Positions 15,758 through 17,211 of a stretch of 17,211 bases of DNA are shown here, one piece after another. Position 1 is the stretch's first letter. Each line of letters begins with the position of its first letter. This DNA comes from M0108 sp049654905 (GTDB lineage: Bacteria; Pseudomonadota; Gammaproteobacteria; Chromatiales; Chromatiaceae). Location: the NCBI GenBank assembly GCA_049654905.1, contig JBASIS010000147.1, positions 1 to 17,211 of the forward strand, given 5' to 3'. A program made the position numbers and the translations under genes. A model generated the notes under the pieces. The model was not told the DNA's origin. It made no database searches and worked only from the letters and a program-made list of their open reading frames with translations.

Positions 15758-17211
15758 CTAACTAATTTGGGAATTATATCTCGATTACCCCCTACTAAGG
15801 TCTCATCTAGGCCTGGAACTCACTCAGCCCAGGATAATGCTGGCGTTAATTCCAAATCGCCTCTTTTGCCATATGGCTTCGTTCCAATCAACATTGAATC
15901 CGCCATCACCGACACCCCGGTCTGGCACGACGGTTCTCGCCCGGATGACAAGGAACTGGACAGTGGATTGCTGTCCGGCGAACTCCGCTGCACTTTGACA
16001 GCCTTGACACCTCTGTTGCCCGGAAACACACGCTACCCTATTCGTAAAGATGGCGATCCAAAAAAGGAATTCGTCGCTGATCCCGCCTTACTTAAGCAAT
16101 GGGGTTTCGGTAATTCTAAGCCCAGCAAGCAAATTGCCGAACCCTTGCGGCTTGCGGATGGTAGTGTGGTGATACCAGGAACCGCGCTGAAAGGCATGGT
16201 CCGCCATAGCCTTGGCGCCTTGCTTTCGGCACCCATGGAGCGCGTGGAAGAGCGCCATTATACCTATCGACCCAATCTCGATTTCAACCAGCAGGCGCAA
16301 GAAACGCTTATGGTTCGACCTGCGCTGGTCAGGGCTATAAAGAACGATGGCTGGGAAATCGAGGTATTCGGTCACGCTAAAGCGGCTTTGTTCGTAAGAC
16401 AGGAGGTGGAGGGTTTGATTCGCGCCGCCTCCGTAAACGGAAAGGTTTCCGGTGTGTTACGGGGTGTCGAAAGGGAGATAAACCGGAATAATAAACTGAC
16501 AAATCACCTGATCGAATCATCGGGTTCATGGAACTGTTCTTCCGCCATGCGCCTTGTAAACTACCGAGGGGGCATCGACGGACAAGGTTTGCTGGCAGCG
16601 GCGTTCAATAAAAAGGACGCATGGGGACACAGTAGACTAGGCACTTATAACCTCGCTCTGGTGCCGGCAACATCCGATGTCACATTGGAGATCCCCGGGT
16701 CGCTTTATAAGCGCTATCTTGATGAACAGTCCGACGTACTGGCAAACAACAAAATCGGTCACCTTACGAAAGGTCACCCTTTGGAATTCAACGCTGATAG
16801 CGTGGCTTCCGCCATCAATGATTCACGTGCATTTTCCCCGGGACAACTTATCTATGTGGAGTTGACGACCGATTCTGATGGCAAGGTGACTTCCAATTCC
16901 CGCGTAGTCTCGTGTGGCCATCATTTCCGCTATCGGTGGGCTTTTACTTCCTCGGTTCACAGGAAGAATGGAAAGATCCGGGACTGTCTCACGCCCCTCC
17001 CATCCGAGCAGAAAACCGTTTCGACTGAAGGTGCCTTAAAAGGATCACCGGAAAGACTCACGGGCCCAAGACTGTTGTTTGGATATGTCCGCGACAAAAA
17101 CAATCCTATAGGTGAGAAATCGTTTGAACGGCTCGCCGGCCGCATCGCCATCAACCATGCCGTCACTCACGGCGAGCCCCGGTTTCTTGGTGATCCAGAA
17201 AAGGGATATTG
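15554..17211 (+). CDS. Cold-shock domain fused to Cas7-family RAMP (3' partial)
   Basis: Open to the window end: 552 codons with no stop. Residues 1 to about 66 are a cold-shock (OB-fold) domain: GVIDRLVIDRGFGFI with RNP1 at R13-GFGFI18, and RNP2 at Y27-FFHYS32, which bind single-stranded RNA or DNA. A linker follows (about 70-105). Then comes YGFVPINIESAI and SGELRCTLTALTPLLPGN, and the RAMP turn I207-PGTALKG214 with MVRHSLGAL, resembling the TIGR03986 family of large III-D RAMPs. It probably fills the Cas7-with-insertion position of III-Dv. GGGGA at 15542-15546 is 7 bases before the ATG, and the start overlaps csx19 by 8. Codon use is clearly more AT-rich than in the genes before it. Small reading frames in other frames here are shadows. 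Confidence 0.85.
   Translation, partial: MHKGVIDRLVIDRGFGFIISEDDSQKYFFHYSNVMAGAFNTLRQDDEVTFSLAPSTTQPGKMQAVDVTLTNLGIISRLPPTKVSSRPGTHSAQDNAGVNSKSPLLPYGFVPINIESAITDTPVWHDGSRPDDKELDSGLLSGELRCTLTALTPLLPGNTRYPIRKDGDPKKEFVADPALLKQWGFGNSKPSKQIAEPLRLADGSVVIPGTALKGMVRHSLGALLSAPMERVEERHYTYRPNLDFNQQAQETLMVRPALVRAIKNDGWEIEVFGHAKAALFVRQEVEGLIRAASVNGKVSGVLRGVEREINRNNKLTNHLIESSGSWNCSSAMRLVNYRGGIDGQGLLAAAFNKKDAWGHSRLGTYNLALVPATSDVTLEIPGSLYKRYLDEQSDVLANNKIGHLTKGHPLEFNADSVASAINDSRAFSPGQLIYVELTTDSDGKVTSNSRVVSCGHHFRYRWAFTSSVHRKNGKIRDCLTPLPSEQKTVSTEGALKGSPERLTGPRLLFGYVRDKNNPIGEKSFERLAGRIAINHAVTHGEPRFLGDPEKGY

Overview
The window is a GC-rich CRISPR-Cas locus with every gene on the + strand. It looks proteobacterial, and I would guess a gammaproteobacterium with low confidence; nothing in it fixes the genus. 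A leader and a 10-repeat CRISPR array (126-765) come first. A stand-alone effector gene follows (876-2531). After a 199-bp gap comes one tightly packed operon (2731 to the right edge), whose genes are separated by at most 11 bp or overlap.

The interference part matches a type III-D2 (III-Dv-like) system: Cas10, a Cas7-Cas5-Cas11 fusion, a double-Cas7 protein (Cas7-2x), Csx19, and a Cas7-family RAMP protein cut off by the window end. Cas6, which processes the array transcript, is upstream of them. Cas10 keeps the GGDD cyclase motif but has no HD nuclease domain, so its main output should be cyclic oligoadenylate. Three separate CARF-bearing proteins could read that signal: a Card1/Can2-like nuclease (CARF plus PD-(D/E)XK), a Csm6/Csx1-like RNase (CARF plus HEPN), and a transcription-factor-like protein (CARF plus degenerate NtrC-type AAA plus Fis-like HTH).

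The striking part is the first gene of the operon. It encodes a complete single-subunit RNA polymerase of the T7/mitochondrial type, with all catalytic motifs intact, followed six bases later by the CARF-AAA-HTH regulator. I see no phage genes in the window. The arrangement suggests that target recognition makes cyclic oligoadenylate, which acts through the CARF regulator to steer a dedicated phage-type RNA polymerase. That would give a transcriptional arm of type III immunity, or an amplification loop on the operon or array. This link is inference from gene order and domains.

Other oddities are a cold-shock domain fused to the N-terminus of the last RAMP protein, a sharp fall in G+C at about 15,500, a Cas10 zinc-ribbon region with only one cysteine left, and no cas1/cas2 in the window. 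No tRNA, rRNA, insertion sequence or stretch over 300 bp without features was seen.
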